Position numbers and translations under genes: made by a program | In this document: in pieces, positions 33,045-42,036 of the stretch | How the letters are laid out: every line of letters starts with the position of its first letter | Position numbering within the stretch: the first letter of the stretch is position 1 | DNA from: DATHTS01 sp965219305 | GTDB lineage: Bacteria > Acidobacteriota > Blastocatellia > Pyrinomonadales > Pyrinomonadaceae | Assembly (NCBI GenBank): GCA_965219305.1 | Contig: OZ244725.1 | Location: 682,001-746,000, forward strand | Direction of reading: 5' to 3' | DNA length: 64,000 bases | Notes under the pieces: generated by a model | The model's database searches: none | What the model was told of the DNA's origin: nothing | Seen by the model: only the letters and a program-made list of their open reading frames with translations

Positions 33045-34173
33045 ATTTTCTCGGAACGCGACGACTAATTCCGCAGGTTATTTCGTAAGATATTGTATTT
33101 AATTTTTTGGCGACTTCGGCGACAGAAATTTTTTTGTCGTCCTGTTGTCCTATTAAAATAACCTCATCATTTACTTTAACGTCAGGCACATCTGTTACAT
33201 CTAATATTGTCCAATCCATCGAAATACGTCCGACGATCGGTGCAAATGTTTTATTGATTATCACTCGTCCGCAATTGGAAAGTCTTCGATGAAAGCCGTC
33301 TTGATAACCGATTGGAATAGTAGCAATTAAAGATTCCCGTTCGGTTTTAAATGTTCTACCATAACCCAAAGATTCATTAGGAGAAACTTTTTTTAGATGA
33401 GCTATTTTTGTATGAAGAGAAAATATCGGTTTTAAAAAAGGTTTTTCGGCTTCAAGAGGTAAAATATCTTCACCCAAACCGTATAGAATTCCACCAAGTC
33501 TGACCAGATTTCCCAAAGAATCAGGTTGAACTATTGTGCCGGGCGAATTAGCCAAATCTTTGTATTTCGGATGAAAACCATTTTTCTCAAAGAAGCTTAC
33601 GGCTTGGTAAAACCTGTCTATCTGCAATCTCGTGAAATCATTTTCCTGAAGATTATCAGCTGCCGCAAAATGCGTCATAATTCCTTCAGTATTCAAATTT
33701 TTCAAAAGTTTCAATTGTTCAACAAAAACATTAAGTTCTTCCATTCTGACACCAATTCTTCCCATTCCGGTGTCAATTTTAATATGAATATTGGCAATTT
33801 TATTTACAGAAGAAGCTGCATTATTCAGTAGTCGAGCTTTGTCAATCTGATAAATAACAGGTGTTAAGTCATTTTCCAACAACAGTTTCTCTTGTCCTTC
33901 CCAGAAACTGCCTAAACATAAAATCGGCTTCGTAATTCCAGCTTCTCTAAGTTCCAGTCCTTCTTCTATGATTGCAACACCGAACCAATCAATACCTTCT
34001 CTTTCCAGTCTTTTAGCGCAATCAACGCTTCCATGCCCATAACCGTCAGCTTTTACAACCGCCATATATTCGACTTCTTTACTCAAGAATTTCTTAACAG
34101 ATTTCAGATTAAATGCCAGATGCTCCAAGTTTATTAGAGCATAAGTAGGGCGATGAATAATGTTATTTACCAT
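33031..34173 (-). CDS. alr: Alanine racemase
   Basis: 380 residues from the ATG at 34173. The PLP lysine is in VVKADGYGHG, and the C-terminal catalytic block has GYGRTFKTERESL, PIGYQDGFHRRLSN and RISMDWTILDV. It makes D-Ala for peptidoglycan. A frame extension to 34221 adds 16 hydrophobic and basic residues without family match, so the downstream ATG is chosen. Confidence 0.95.
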   Translation of the reverse strand: MVNNIIHRPTYALINLEHLAFNLKSVKKFLSKEVEYMAVVKADGYGHGSVDCAKRLEREGIDWFGVAIIEEGLELREAGITKPILCLGSFWEGQEKLLLENDLTPVIYQIDKARLLNNAASSVNKIANIHIKIDTGMGRIGVRMEELNVFVEQLKLLKNLNTEGIMTHFAAADNLQENDFTRLQIDRFYQAVSFFEKNGFHPKYKDLANSPGTIVQPDSLGNLVRLGGILYGLGEDILPLEAEKPFLKPIFSLHTKIAHLKKVSPNESLGYGRTFKTERESLIATIPIGYQDGFHRRLSNCGRVIINKTFAPIVGRISMDWTILDVTDVPDVKVNDEVILIGQQDDKKISVAEVAKKLNTISYEITCGISRRVPRKYVGS

Positions 34174-34237
34174 AAAGTAACCGAATAAAATCTTAAAGTT
34201 AAACCTTAGATGTCGTATCACAGACTATTAAAGTAAT

Positions 34238-35806
34238 TTATAGGGGGATATTTCCGTGTTTTTTCGGTGGATTATGATCACGTTTGTTTTGCAGTAATTT
34301 CAAAGCTCTGATTAATTTCGGTCTTGTAAATTTCGGTTCGATTACTTCGTCAATAAAACCGTGTTCAGCAGCAATATATGGATTGGCAAATTTTTCTTCA
34401 AATTCATTGATCTTTTTAAGGCGCAAATTTTCAGCATCCGTTGTTTCATTTAGTTCATTTCTATATAAAAGTCCGACCGCACCTTGTGCGCCCATAACTG
34501 CAATTTCAGCTGTGGGGTATGCAAAATTTATGTCAGTACGAATATGTTTTGAGGACATAACGCAGTATGCACCACCGTAAGCCTTTCGGGTAATGACTGT
34601 TATTTTAGGCACCGTCGCTTCGGCAAAAGCATATAGAAGTTTTGCTCCGTGACGAATTATTCCGTAATGTTCCTGGTTCACTCCGGGCAAAAATCCGGGT
34701 ACGTCTTCAAAAGTTATCAACGGAATATTAAAACAATCACAAAATCTAACAAATCTAGCTGCTTTAACCGACGCATCTATATCCAAAACTCCGGCTAGAA
34801 ATGCAGGTTGGTTAGCTACAATTCCAACCGGGAAACCGCCGAGTCTGGCAAAACCGATAACAATGTTTTGAGCGAAAAATTCTTGTATCTCAAAAAAATA
34901 ATTATCATCTATCACAGAATTAATGATGTCCCGAATATCATAAGGTTGATTTGATGAAACGGGAATCGCCGAATTTAATTTTTCATCTACTCTGTCAACA
35001 GGATCAACGGATTCTAGAAACGGTGGATTCTCCATATTATTGGAAGGGATAAAAGAAAGAAGTTCGCGGGTTAATTGAAGACAATGTTGATCGTTTTCAG
35101 CGGCAAAATGTGCGACACCCGAAATCGAATTATGAGTCATAGCACCGCCGAGTTCATCTTTGGAAACTTCCTCATGCGTTACGGTTTTAATAACGTCGGG
35201 TCCGGTAATAAACATATAAGATGAGCCTTTTACCATAACGTTAAAATCCGTAATTGCCGGAGAATAAACCGCACCTCCGGCACATGGTCCCATAATGCAG
35301 CTGATTTGCGGGATTACTCCGCTTGCCAGAGTATTTCTTAAAAATATATCTGCGTAACCGCCTAATGAAACAACTCCTTCCTGAATTCTTGCGCCGCCGG
35401 AATCGTTCAGACCGATTACAGGCACACCTGTTTTCATTGCCAAATCCATAACTTTGCAGATTTTTCTTGCGTGTGTTTCGCTTAGAGAACCTCCAAAAAC
35501 AGTAAAATCCTGTGCAAACACGAAAACTTCTCGTCCATCAACTAAACCGTGTCCGGTAATCACCCCGTCGCCGGGATATTTTCGTTCATCAAGTCCAAAA
35601 TCGGTTGAGCGGTGAATTACAAATTTATCAAATTCTTCGAATGAATCTTGGTCGAGAAAAAAATCAATTCTTTCACGCGCTGTCATTTTACCGGAAGTTT
35701 TTTGTTTTTCTAGTCTGTCCGTGCCGCCGCCTTGTTCGGCAGTTTTCGATTTTTCTATTAATTGATCGAGTTTTGTTTTAAGTTGTTCAGCCTTGGTCGG
35801 ATTCAT
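34238..35806 (-). CDS. Acyl-CoA carboxylase, carboxyltransferase beta subunit (PccB/MmdA type)
   Basis: 522 residues. Signatures are TARERIDFFLDQDSFEE, NDSGGARIQEGV, GPCAGGAVYSPAI and VPGFLPGVNQEHYGIIRHGAK, with RKAYGGAYCVM. The family transfers the carboxyl group from biotin to propionyl-, methylmalonyl- or acetyl-CoA. Its carrier and carboxylase partners could be accB and accC at 18.5-20.5 kb, but they are not adjacent. It heads the run leading to alr and mutS. Confidence 0.93.
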   Translation of the reverse strand: MNPTKAEQLKTKLDQLIEKSKTAEQGGGTDRLEKQKTSGKMTARERIDFFLDQDSFEEFDKFVIHRSTDFGLDERKYPGDGVITGHGLVDGREVFVFAQDFTVFGGSLSETHARKICKVMDLAMKTGVPVIGLNDSGGARIQEGVVSLGGYADIFLRNTLASGVIPQISCIMGPCAGGAVYSPAITDFNVMVKGSSYMFITGPDVIKTVTHEEVSKDELGGAMTHNSISGVAHFAAENDQHCLQLTRELLSFIPSNNMENPPFLESVDPVDRVDEKLNSAIPVSSNQPYDIRDIINSVIDDNYFFEIQEFFAQNIVIGFARLGGFPVGIVANQPAFLAGVLDIDASVKAARFVRFCDCFNIPLITFEDVPGFLPGVNQEHYGIIRHGAKLLYAFAEATVPKITVITRKAYGGAYCVMSSKHIRTDINFAYPTAEIAVMGAQGAVGLLYRNELNETTDAENLRLKKINEFEEKFANPYIAAEHGFIDEVIEPKFTRPKLIRALKLLQNKRDHNPPKKHGNIPL

Positions 35807-35845
35807 ATGTAAGATTTTAGCTTGTTTGTAAACTTATGCAAATTT

Positions 35846-36439
35846 CTACAAATCTAAAAGTTCTTTTTCAATTTCAGGAAATATGCGACCCCTGATGCGT
35901 CTTAAGAAGAGTTCCGTATCACGAATTTCTCTGTCAATTTCTGAAATATTCCGACTGATGTCGTCGGACAAATTACGCAATTCGCTCTGCGCTCTGTATA
36001 ACAATTGGCGGCGAATATCTCTCAAACCTTCAGCATCGGTCGTTCCGCGCAAGGAAATACTGCGGTCAATGCTTTCGGGACGTAAATCGTCTTCGATCTG
36101 TGCAAGTTGGATATTTATTTCAGTCAGTTTTTTTGTCAGATCAATCTTAAAATTTTGAAGAGTAGCGAGACGTTGTTCGGCGCGATTCAGATATTCAAAT
36201 GCGGCGAGAATATTTTGCTGTTTTTCCGATAGACGCAATCCTTGATTGGTGGAAAATGTTTCAGAAAATTTTTTGAGCAAAGTATTTAGTGCTCGAACTG
36301 AGTTTGAAATATCATTTAGATTTTTCTCGATATTATTTAATTGGATAGATGTTTGATTTGAATTATCAGGAATGATCTGAGCAATTGTCGCTGAATAAGA
36401 GAAAATAATGAAAACGAAAGTCAGAATTATTTTAGACAT
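35846..36439 (-). CDS. Secreted coiled-coil protein
   Basis: 197 residues from the ATG at 36439, which has CGGAG seven bases upstream and begins a signal peptide (KIILTFVFIIFSYSATIAQ). Most of the mature part is heptad-like helix (LNNIEKNLNDISNSVRALNT, ETELFLRRIRGRIFPEI-like end). The frame runs open to 36541, but that would bury the signal peptide. It is probably a periplasmic protein; no family is recognised. Confidence 0.7.
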   Translation of the reverse strand: MSKIILTFVFIIFSYSATIAQIIPDNSNQTSIQLNNIEKNLNDISNSVRALNTLLKKFSETFSTNQGLRLSEKQQNILAAFEYLNRAEQRLATLQNFKIDLTKKLTEINIQLAQIEDDLRPESIDRSISLRGTTDAEGLRDIRRQLLYRAQSELRNLSDDISRNISEIDREIRDTELFLRRIRGRIFPEIEKELLDL

Positions 36440-36714
36440 ATGAATCTCCGAAAATTGAATAGTTCTTCTAAACACTTTGTTTAAGAGAATTTGTTGCAAA
36501 AACATCACATTAATGAGGAAAATTTTATTTGGCTCAAACAACCATTATTCAGCGAATACTGCGTAACGTCCATCCGAGACAGGAAGCGGGAACAATTATC
36601 AAATAAATTGTTTCATAAATATGGCTGAATGATAAGTTTCCGTTTAAAAAAAACTTGTTAAATCAATAATAGAAATGGTGGGAAAATATAAGCGATTATT
36701 TGCAAAGGATATGA

Positions 36715-36918
36715 TTATAAAAACGACAGATAACTTAATCCTGCAACCTGACTCGAAACTAAAGCTCCGACTCCGAAACCGAATGCAAAAAATGTAAAGA
36801 CGGGTTTGATTATCGGCGCGACCAATTCGGTTTTCAAGAGTCTTATATAAACACGCGAATTATGTCGCCAGATTGAGAAATAATCAGTTAGAGCAACTTT
36901 TAAAATTGCTAAATTCAA
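36715..36918 (-). pseudogene. NodJ-type ABC-2 permease, N-terminal fragment
   Basis: 67 codons from a TTG that overlaps the stop of the DUF402 gene. The text YFSIWRHNSRVYIRLLKTEL, then FAFGFGVGALV and GLSYLSFL, is typical of the first quarter of NodJ/DrrB-like ABC-2 permeases, which need about 260 residues. After the stop at 36715 no further permease sequence is seen, and 36542-36714 holds no gene. It is a truncated partner of the NodI-like pseudogene at 37953-38847. Confidence 0.7.
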
Positions 36919-37499
36919 TATTGTTCGGTGTCAAAATCAAAAGGGAATTTTCTCGATTTTAATAAAATCAAAATTTCTTCGAGAGTTTTTTTTGTTTTTG
37001 AAATTAGACTGTCGGAATATTTATAAAGTTTTGAATTTTGTTCAAATTCATCTTCATCCAAAATTTTATAGCTGAAATCTTTATTTACGATCAGATCAAT
37101 TTCGAGGTCAATATAATCCAAAACTCCGTTTTCAAATACGGGAGGCAAATTTATATTGCAGTAAAAGTTTCTAAATTTTCCATCGGGTTCGTGAAAACGA
37201 AAAATATTATAATATTTGTCTAACCAATAAAATTCATAAGAAATGGTTTTGCGTCTGATAATGCCAAGATGTTCGTGTTTAATTTCTTGGTCGAATTCAC
37301 CCAAAAAAGAAAGCAGGGAATTTTCTCTTCCGATTAAAAAAGCATTCCAGCTTCGGTGAATTTCGCCGTTGAACTTTCTTGAATTGATTACGACGGGATT
37401 TGCTTTTAATTTTAAGTTATTCAATGTGATTTTTAATGATATATACGAATTAATGTTTAAAGTTATTCGTCCGAAGTTCGCACAATCAAAACGGAACAA
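36915..37499 (-). CDS. DUF402 family protein
   Basis: Up to 194 residues. The DUF402 hallmark is clear: YEFYWLDKYYNIFRF, NINLPPVFENGVLDYIDLEID, LDEDEFEQNS. Relatives are nucleoside-tri/diphosphate phosphatases or RNase-G-linked proteins; which applies is unknown. The frame overlaps the end of uspA by 37 bases. A TTG near 37420 could be the true start, since the first 25 residues lack family match. Confidence 0.8.
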   Translation of the reverse strand: MFRFDCANFGRITLNINSYISLKITLNNLKLKANPVVINSRKFNGEIHRSWNAFLIGRENSLLSFLGEFDQEIKHEHLGIIRRKTISYEFYWLDKYYNIFRFHEPDGKFRNFYCNINLPPVFENGVLDYIDLEIDLIVNKDFSYKILDEDEFEQNSKLYKYSDSLISKTKKTLEEILILLKSRKFPFDFDTEQY

Positions 37500-37918
37500 G
37501 GCGCGTTATGAATAACCGAATCAGAAACCGAGCCGAGCAAAATACGCTCCCAACGGTTGTAACCGTGAGAGCCGACAATTATTAAATCCGCATTTATTTT
37601 TTCGGCGGCTTCGACGATGCGGCTGTCCGGCGAACCATATAAAACCTCCGTATTTATACGAATGTTTTTAATATTTAGTTGCTCAGAAAGAAATTTTTTA
37701 GCATTTTCTAAAATCCTTTCGGCGGCTTCACGAACATTCGTTTCAATCTCTGTTGTCGGAGTTATATAACCGCCGTACATATCAATAGACATCGGCACTG
37801 CCATATCAACTACGGAAACAATGTTAATTTCATCATCCGCATTCAATTTGAAATCTAAAATTTTTTCGATAGCCGCACGGCTGTGTTTTGTTCCGTCAGT
37901 CGCTGCTAAAATTTTCAT
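37463..37918 (-). CDS. uspA: Universal stress protein, ATP-binding type
   Basis: 151 residues of single-domain UspA fold starting MKILAATDGTKHSRAAIEK. The C-terminal ATP motif G-2X-G-9X-G-S is intact (GSHGYNRWERILLGSVSDS). GGAGTA precedes the ATG. It sits intact between two broken transporter genes. Confidence 0.92.
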   Translation of the reverse strand: MKILAATDGTKHSRAAIEKILDFKLNADDEINIVSVVDMAVPMSIDMYGGYITPTTEIETNVREAAERILENAKKFLSEQLNIKNIRINTEVLYGSPDSRIVEAAEKINADLIIVGSHGYNRWERILLGSVSDSVIHNAPCSVLIVRTSDE

Positions 37919-37952
37919 AAATACTCCTAATTAGAAACTGAATTTATTATCA

Positions 37953-38847
37953 CTATTTTTGAACCAACTGCAAAAAGACATCTTCCAGATTCGCGGGTAG
38001 CAAAAGCATCGGTCGCGTTCCGCAATACCGCATCAATGTAGTCAAACTCTCCGTGTTGTCAGCAAAATACAAATGAGCAGAACTGCGTTTTAGAAAAATA
38101 AAACTGCTGTTTCCGACAGGTTTGATTTCAAAAGGCTCACGGATTTCAAGCGCATACTTCTTCAGCGAATTTTTTATAAGTTCATACGGAATTCTTTCTG
38201 AAATTATTTTGCCGTGAGGCATAATAATTATTCTCTGACAGAGTTTTTTTGCTACGTCCAAATAGTGTGTCGAAAGTAAAATTGTGAGATTTTCGCTGCG
38301 GCGAAGTTTATCTATTTTATCTGAATCTCCTGCCGGACGTTCGTATCTAATCCCGTTGTCGGTTCATCAAGAAGCAAAATTTGCGGACGATGCAGCAACG
38401 CTCTCGCTATTATCAAACGCCTTTTTATTTCGCCGGAAAGATGTTCAACCTTTGCGGACGTTTTATTATTGAGTCCGACAAAATTTAGTAATTCATTACT
38501 TCGCCGTTTTGCTGTTTCCGTTTCCATACGAAAAAACTTGCATAAACAAGCAAATTTTCAAGAACGTTTAAATCAGGATCGAGATTATTTTCCTGCGGAA
38601 CTATTCCAAAAATCGTCCGAATTTTGGAATAGTTCCGCAGCTTTAACATCTAAACCTTCAACAAATAATCTTCCGTCTGAAGGAGACGACCGGAAGGCGA
38701 TCATTTTTAGAAGTTGATTTTCCTGCATCGTTTTTCCCAGTATGCCGAAAGTTTCGCCCCGCCTTATATCAAAAAATAATATTATTTACAGCGATAAAAT
38801 CAACGAATTTTTTTATGAGATTTTGAGCTGATACTGCCCGGTTTCAT
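37953..38847 (-). pseudogene. NodI-type ABC exporter ATPase, heavily frameshifted
   Basis: Reading across frames gives VSAQNLIKKFVDFIAVNNII, DIRRGETFGILG, a Walker A with shifted frames (KNDAGKST), and GIVPQENNLDPDLNVLENLL. Then come LSGEIKRRLIIARALL, ILLLDEPTTGLD (Walker B), LLSTHYLDVAKKLCQRI and a C-terminal domain to 37953. At least five indels break the gene. Its ATG at 38847 overlaps the marR stop as ATGA, so the two once formed an operon. No intact copy is in the window. Confidence 0.85.
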
Positions 38848-39284
38848 AAATTATTTTTTTCATTATCAAAAAGATGATTTTTCATTTTACCAAATATTTG
38901 TAAAATAATTAGTTTTTCCGTGTCGCTCAAACAACCAAAAAAATCAGCTTCCAGTTCTTTCCATTTTTCAAGTAAATCAGCTTTTACGGAGATGCCTTTT
39001 TCCGTCAAAGAAACAAATACAACACGCCGGTCTTTCGGGTTTCTGTTTAATTTAATAAAGCCTCCTCTCTTTAAACTTGCGACCATATTACTAACTGTCG
39101 GTGATGTGATTCTTAAATTATCTGCCACTTCAGTCTGGCTCTGTCTGTCCTTTTGCCAGAGAGAAATAAGAATAAAAACCTGTCCGCCGTGCAAGCCGAT
39201 TTCTTTCATTGATTTATCAAGTTCAGTCCAAAATGAATTGGTAATTTCGGAAAACAAAAATATGATTGATTCATTTATATTCAT
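38844..39284 (-). CDS. MarR-family transcriptional regulator
   Basis: 146 residues with the MarR winged helix: SQTEVADNLRITSPTVSNMVASLKRGG (recognition helix) and the wing NRNPKDRRVVFVSLTEKG. It would sense small molecules and repress its own operon, here the decayed NodIJ exporter. Repeats of TAGCATACTA in its upstream region are likely operator sites. The gene is intact although its exporter is not. Confidence 0.92.
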   Translation of the reverse strand: MNINESIIFLFSEITNSFWTELDKSMKEIGLHGGQVFILISLWQKDRQSQTEVADNLRITSPTVSNMVASLKRGGFIKLNRNPKDRRVVFVSLTEKGISVKADLLEKWKELEADFFGCLSDTEKLIILQIFGKMKNHLFDNEKNNL

Positions 39285-39292
39285 AAGATTAT

Positions 39293-39367
39293 TAGCATAC
39301 TAGCTATAATAATATAGCATACTAATCATTAATATACTATTTAATTTTACTTAGGATGCTAATCATT
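39293..39367. promoter_or_regulatory. Candidate MarR operator repeats
   Basis: TAGCATACTA occurs exactly at 39293-39302 and 39315-39324, 22 bases apart (about two helical turns). A related GATGCTAATCATT lies at 39355-39367, echoing ACTAATCATT at 39321-39330. They lie directly upstream of marR. No confident -35/-10 pair could be assigned. Confidence 0.5.
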
Positions 39368-39384
39368 TAAAAATTTGCAACAAA

Positions 39385-39421
39385 AAAAGCGAACCCGTCG
39401 AAATTTAACGGGTTCGCTTTT
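39385..39421 (-). terminator. Intrinsic terminator of the hslV-to-transaldolase operon
   Basis: On the minus strand, AAAAGCGAACCCGT pairs perfectly with ACGGGTTCGCTTTT across a 9-base loop, followed by more T. It lies about 20 bases after the transaldolase stop. Confidence 0.93.
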
Positions 39422-39439
39422 ATAAAAATCTGATAAATT

Positions 39440-40090
39440 TTACACTTTGGCGATCTTTTCCCAATCTTTCAAAAATCCTTCCTGACCTTTATCAGTCAGC
39501 GGATGTTTGACGAGTTGTTTTATAACATTCAGCGGCATCGTTGCCACATCTGCGCCGATTAAAGCGGCTTCGACAATGTGCATCGGATGTCGTATGCTGG
39601 CTGCTAAAACTTCGGTTGCAAAACCGTAATTGTCATAGATTTTGACAATATCGGCAATTAACTGCATACCGTTTTGAGAAATGTCATCGAGTCTGCCGAT
39701 AAACGGGGAAACGTAAGTAGCTCCGGCTTTTGCAGCGAGCAGTGCTTGCGAAGCCGAAAAACACAGCGTTACATTAACTTTTATATCCTGTTCACGCAAT
39801 CTGCGAGTTGTTTTTAATCCTTCCAAAGTCAACGGACATTTTACTACGACATTCGGTGCGATTTTTGCATATTCGAGACCCTGACGGAACATTTCTTCCG
39901 GGTCTGTCGTCGTAACTTCCACGGAAACATCGCCCTCGACGGCTTCGCATATTTTTGCGATATGTTCTAAAAAAACGACCCCGCCTTCTTTGGAAACAAG
40001 CGACGGATTTGTCGTAACTCCGTCAATTAAACCGAGTTCTCCGGCTTCTTTGATTTCATCAAGATTAGCCGTATCAATAAAAAATTTCAT
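39440..40090 (-). CDS. tal: Transaldolase / fructose-6-phosphate aldolase family
   Basis: 216 residues from the ATG at 40090, the family start MKFFIDTANLDEIKEAGELG. This is the short TalC/FSA-type barrel. GVTTNPSLV and the Schiff-base lysine in NVVVKCPLT are visible. It interconverts pentose-phosphate sugars. A TTG at 40108 would add six residues; AGGAGAATT supports 40090. Confidence 0.93.
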   Translation of the reverse strand: MKFFIDTANLDEIKEAGELGLIDGVTTNPSLVSKEGGVVFLEHIAKICEAVEGDVSVEVTTTDPEEMFRQGLEYAKIAPNVVVKCPLTLEGLKTTRRLREQDIKVNVTLCFSASQALLAAKAGATYVSPFIGRLDDISQNGMQLIADIVKIYDNYGFATEVLAASIRHPMHIVEAALIGADVATMPLNVIKQLVKHPLTDKGQEGFLKDWEKIAKV

Positions 40091-40114
40091 AATTCTCCTT
40101 TCTGCCAAAAACTT

Positions 40115-40891
40115 CTATAAACTGTTCACAATAGTATTTGTTAAAACGCCGATGCCTTCAATTTCAATTTCACAAACATCGCCGCCATATAATCTGGAAA
40201 CTCCCGACGGAGTTCCGGTAGCTATGATGTCGCCGTATTTCAACGTCATCTGATTAGAGATATATCTTATCAAAAACGGAACGTTAAACACCATCTGAGA
40301 TGTTCTTCCCGATTGCCGGATTTCACCATTTACGCGAACTTCTATTTTGAGATCTGCAACATCCAGTTCGGTCTCGATGAAATTGCTTATCGGACAAAAA
40401 GTATCGAAAGATTTTGCTCGCGTAAACTGAACATCCTTTTTTTGTAAATCGCGGGCAGTTACGTCATTTAAACAAATATAGCCCAAAATATAATCGAAAG
40501 GATCATCATTTTCCGTCAAATTTTTGCAAATTCCTCCAATTACAACTCCGAGTTCACCTTCGTGTTCGACGCGTCGGGAGTTTTGCGGGATTATTATCTC
40601 ATCGTGATCGGTAATAATCGCTGACGGAGCTTTCAAGAATAAGAGCGGTTCTGATGGAATTTCATTGCCTAATTCTTCCGCGTGATCGGCGTAATTTCTT
40701 CCGACACAAACGATTTTAGATGGTTCGACCGGAGGAAGGAAATTGACTTCAGATATTGACACAGAGTCTGATAATATCAATTCTTCCGTAGAATTTTCTA
40801 ATTCGTTTTGAGCCGGAAAAGCATAGACTGCATCATCTTTAATTGTTCCGTATTTTATTTCATTTCCATCGTAAAACTGACAAATTTTCAT
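40115..40891 (-). CDS. Fumarylacetoacetate hydrolase (FAH) family protein
   Basis: 258 residues. The C-terminal FAH domain has CVGRNYADHAEELG, the metal-binding EHEGELGVVIGG, GYICLNDVTARDLQ and GDIIATGTPSGVS. Members hydrolyse or decarboxylate acylpyruvates and related keto acids. The substrate cannot be told. It lies 14 bases after the Fn3 lipoprotein gene and 24 before the transaldolase. Confidence 0.92.
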   Translation of the reverse strand: MKICQFYDGNEIKYGTIKDDAVYAFPAQNELENSTEELILSDSVSISEVNFLPPVEPSKIVCVGRNYADHAEELGNEIPSEPLLFLKAPSAIITDHDEIIIPQNSRRVEHEGELGVVIGGICKNLTENDDPFDYILGYICLNDVTARDLQKKDVQFTRAKSFDTFCPISNFIETELDVADLKIEVRVNGEIRQSGRTSQMVFNVPFLIRYISNQMTLKYGDIIATGTPSGVSRLYGGDVCEIEIEGIGVLTNTIVNSL

Positions 40892-40904
40892 AATTTAATT
40901 TTTT

Positions 40905-42014
40905 TTAGAGAGCGGTTTCATTAACGATCTCTGAAGGTTGACTTTCATTTCCAAATTTATCAACAGCGGTAATATAGTAAAAATAAGTTTTGCCGGGTTC
41001 GACTTTTGAATCCGTATATGAATTATTTTTGATAATTTCCTGTGTGATCAACTCCCAATTTTCTTTTGGGACGCTGCTGTCGTCTGAACGATAAATTTTA
41101 TAACCGGCAATGTCTTTTTCGATATTAGCGGCAAAAAAGATAGAAATTACATTCGGTGCGGCGGCGATTGTTATTGCTTCAGGAAAATTCGGCGGGAATT
41201 TATCCGTCGGTTTTACGATATAAATATTTGAATTCAAACTTTCAATCGGTTCGCCGTTATTGCCCGAAGAGACAGTTCTGACAAAATAGCTGTAAGATGT
41301 ATCGAAATCAAAAAATTGATCTGAAAAATTAGTATCTTTGAAAGGTATTTTGTTGAGAACTTTCGCCTCACCATCGTTTCCTTCACGACGATAAATGTTA
41401 TAGCCAAGAATATTTGCAGGTTGAGTCCCGTCAACATTCAATTGAGGTTTTTCCCATTCTAAATTAATCGCAGATTGCGAATAAGTTCCAATCAAATTTT
41501 TTGGGTTTTCCGAGATGGCTGATTGCGGTTGAATTAATAAAAAATTTGAAAATGAAGCTTTCTGTCCCGAACTGTTTACAAATCTGATCGCGTAACGAAG
41601 ACGCGCCGGCTGACCGGAAAACTCAAGAATATCCGTATAAGTAATTTCGGAAAATGAAAAATCACCGTTAGATACCGGAATTGATTTTATCAGAGTACTT
41701 TGTGAAACAAAATCATCTTCCGAGAGCGACAAAGGCGCACTTAACTTTTCGATTAAACGATAAACATCAATTCGATCTATGTTTAAGGTGTTTCCTTCGA
41801 CTGCATTTCTGGCGGGCATCGTCCACCTTAAGATGACCTGATTACCTTGTTGGACACCTTTTATATCAACTCTTTGCGTAACACGTTCTTTTGGAGGCAA
41901 AGGCGGTTTTCGCTTTCCACAGCCGCTGAATAAAGTAATAAGCAATACAAAAGTAATAAACGCTAATACTGTTTTATGCAGATGGTTCCGGTTTAATATT
42001 TTTGGTTTAAGCAT
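40905..42014 (-). CDS. Fibronectin type III-repeat lipoprotein
   Basis: 369 residues. The signal peptide ends in the lipobox LFSGC (lipid Cys about residue 32), then CGKRKPPLPPKERV. Three Fn3-like modules follow, with LRWTMPARNAVEGN, INLEWEKPQ..GYNIYRRE and AAPNVISIFFAANI..GYKIYRSDD, each ending in a YFYYITAVDKFGNES-type strand. It is probably anchored to a membrane face. It is embedded between hslU and the FAH gene. Confidence 0.85.
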   Translation of the reverse strand: MLKPKILNRNHLHKTVLAFITFVLLITLFSGCGKRKPPLPPKERVTQRVDIKGVQQGNQVILRWTMPARNAVEGNTLNIDRIDVYRLIEKLSAPLSLSEDDFVSQSTLIKSIPVSNGDFSFSEITYTDILEFSGQPARLRYAIRFVNSSGQKASFSNFLLIQPQSAISENPKNLIGTYSQSAINLEWEKPQLNVDGTQPANILGYNIYRREGNDGEAKVLNKIPFKDTNFSDQFFDFDTSYSYFVRTVSSGNNGEPIESLNSNIYIVKPTDKFPPNFPEAITIAAAPNVISIFFAANIEKDIAGYKIYRSDDSSVPKENWELITQEIIKNNSYTDSKVEPGKTYFYYITAVDKFGNESQPSEIVNETAL

Positions 42015-42036
42015 AAATGTTAAGCACTGCTTAAAT

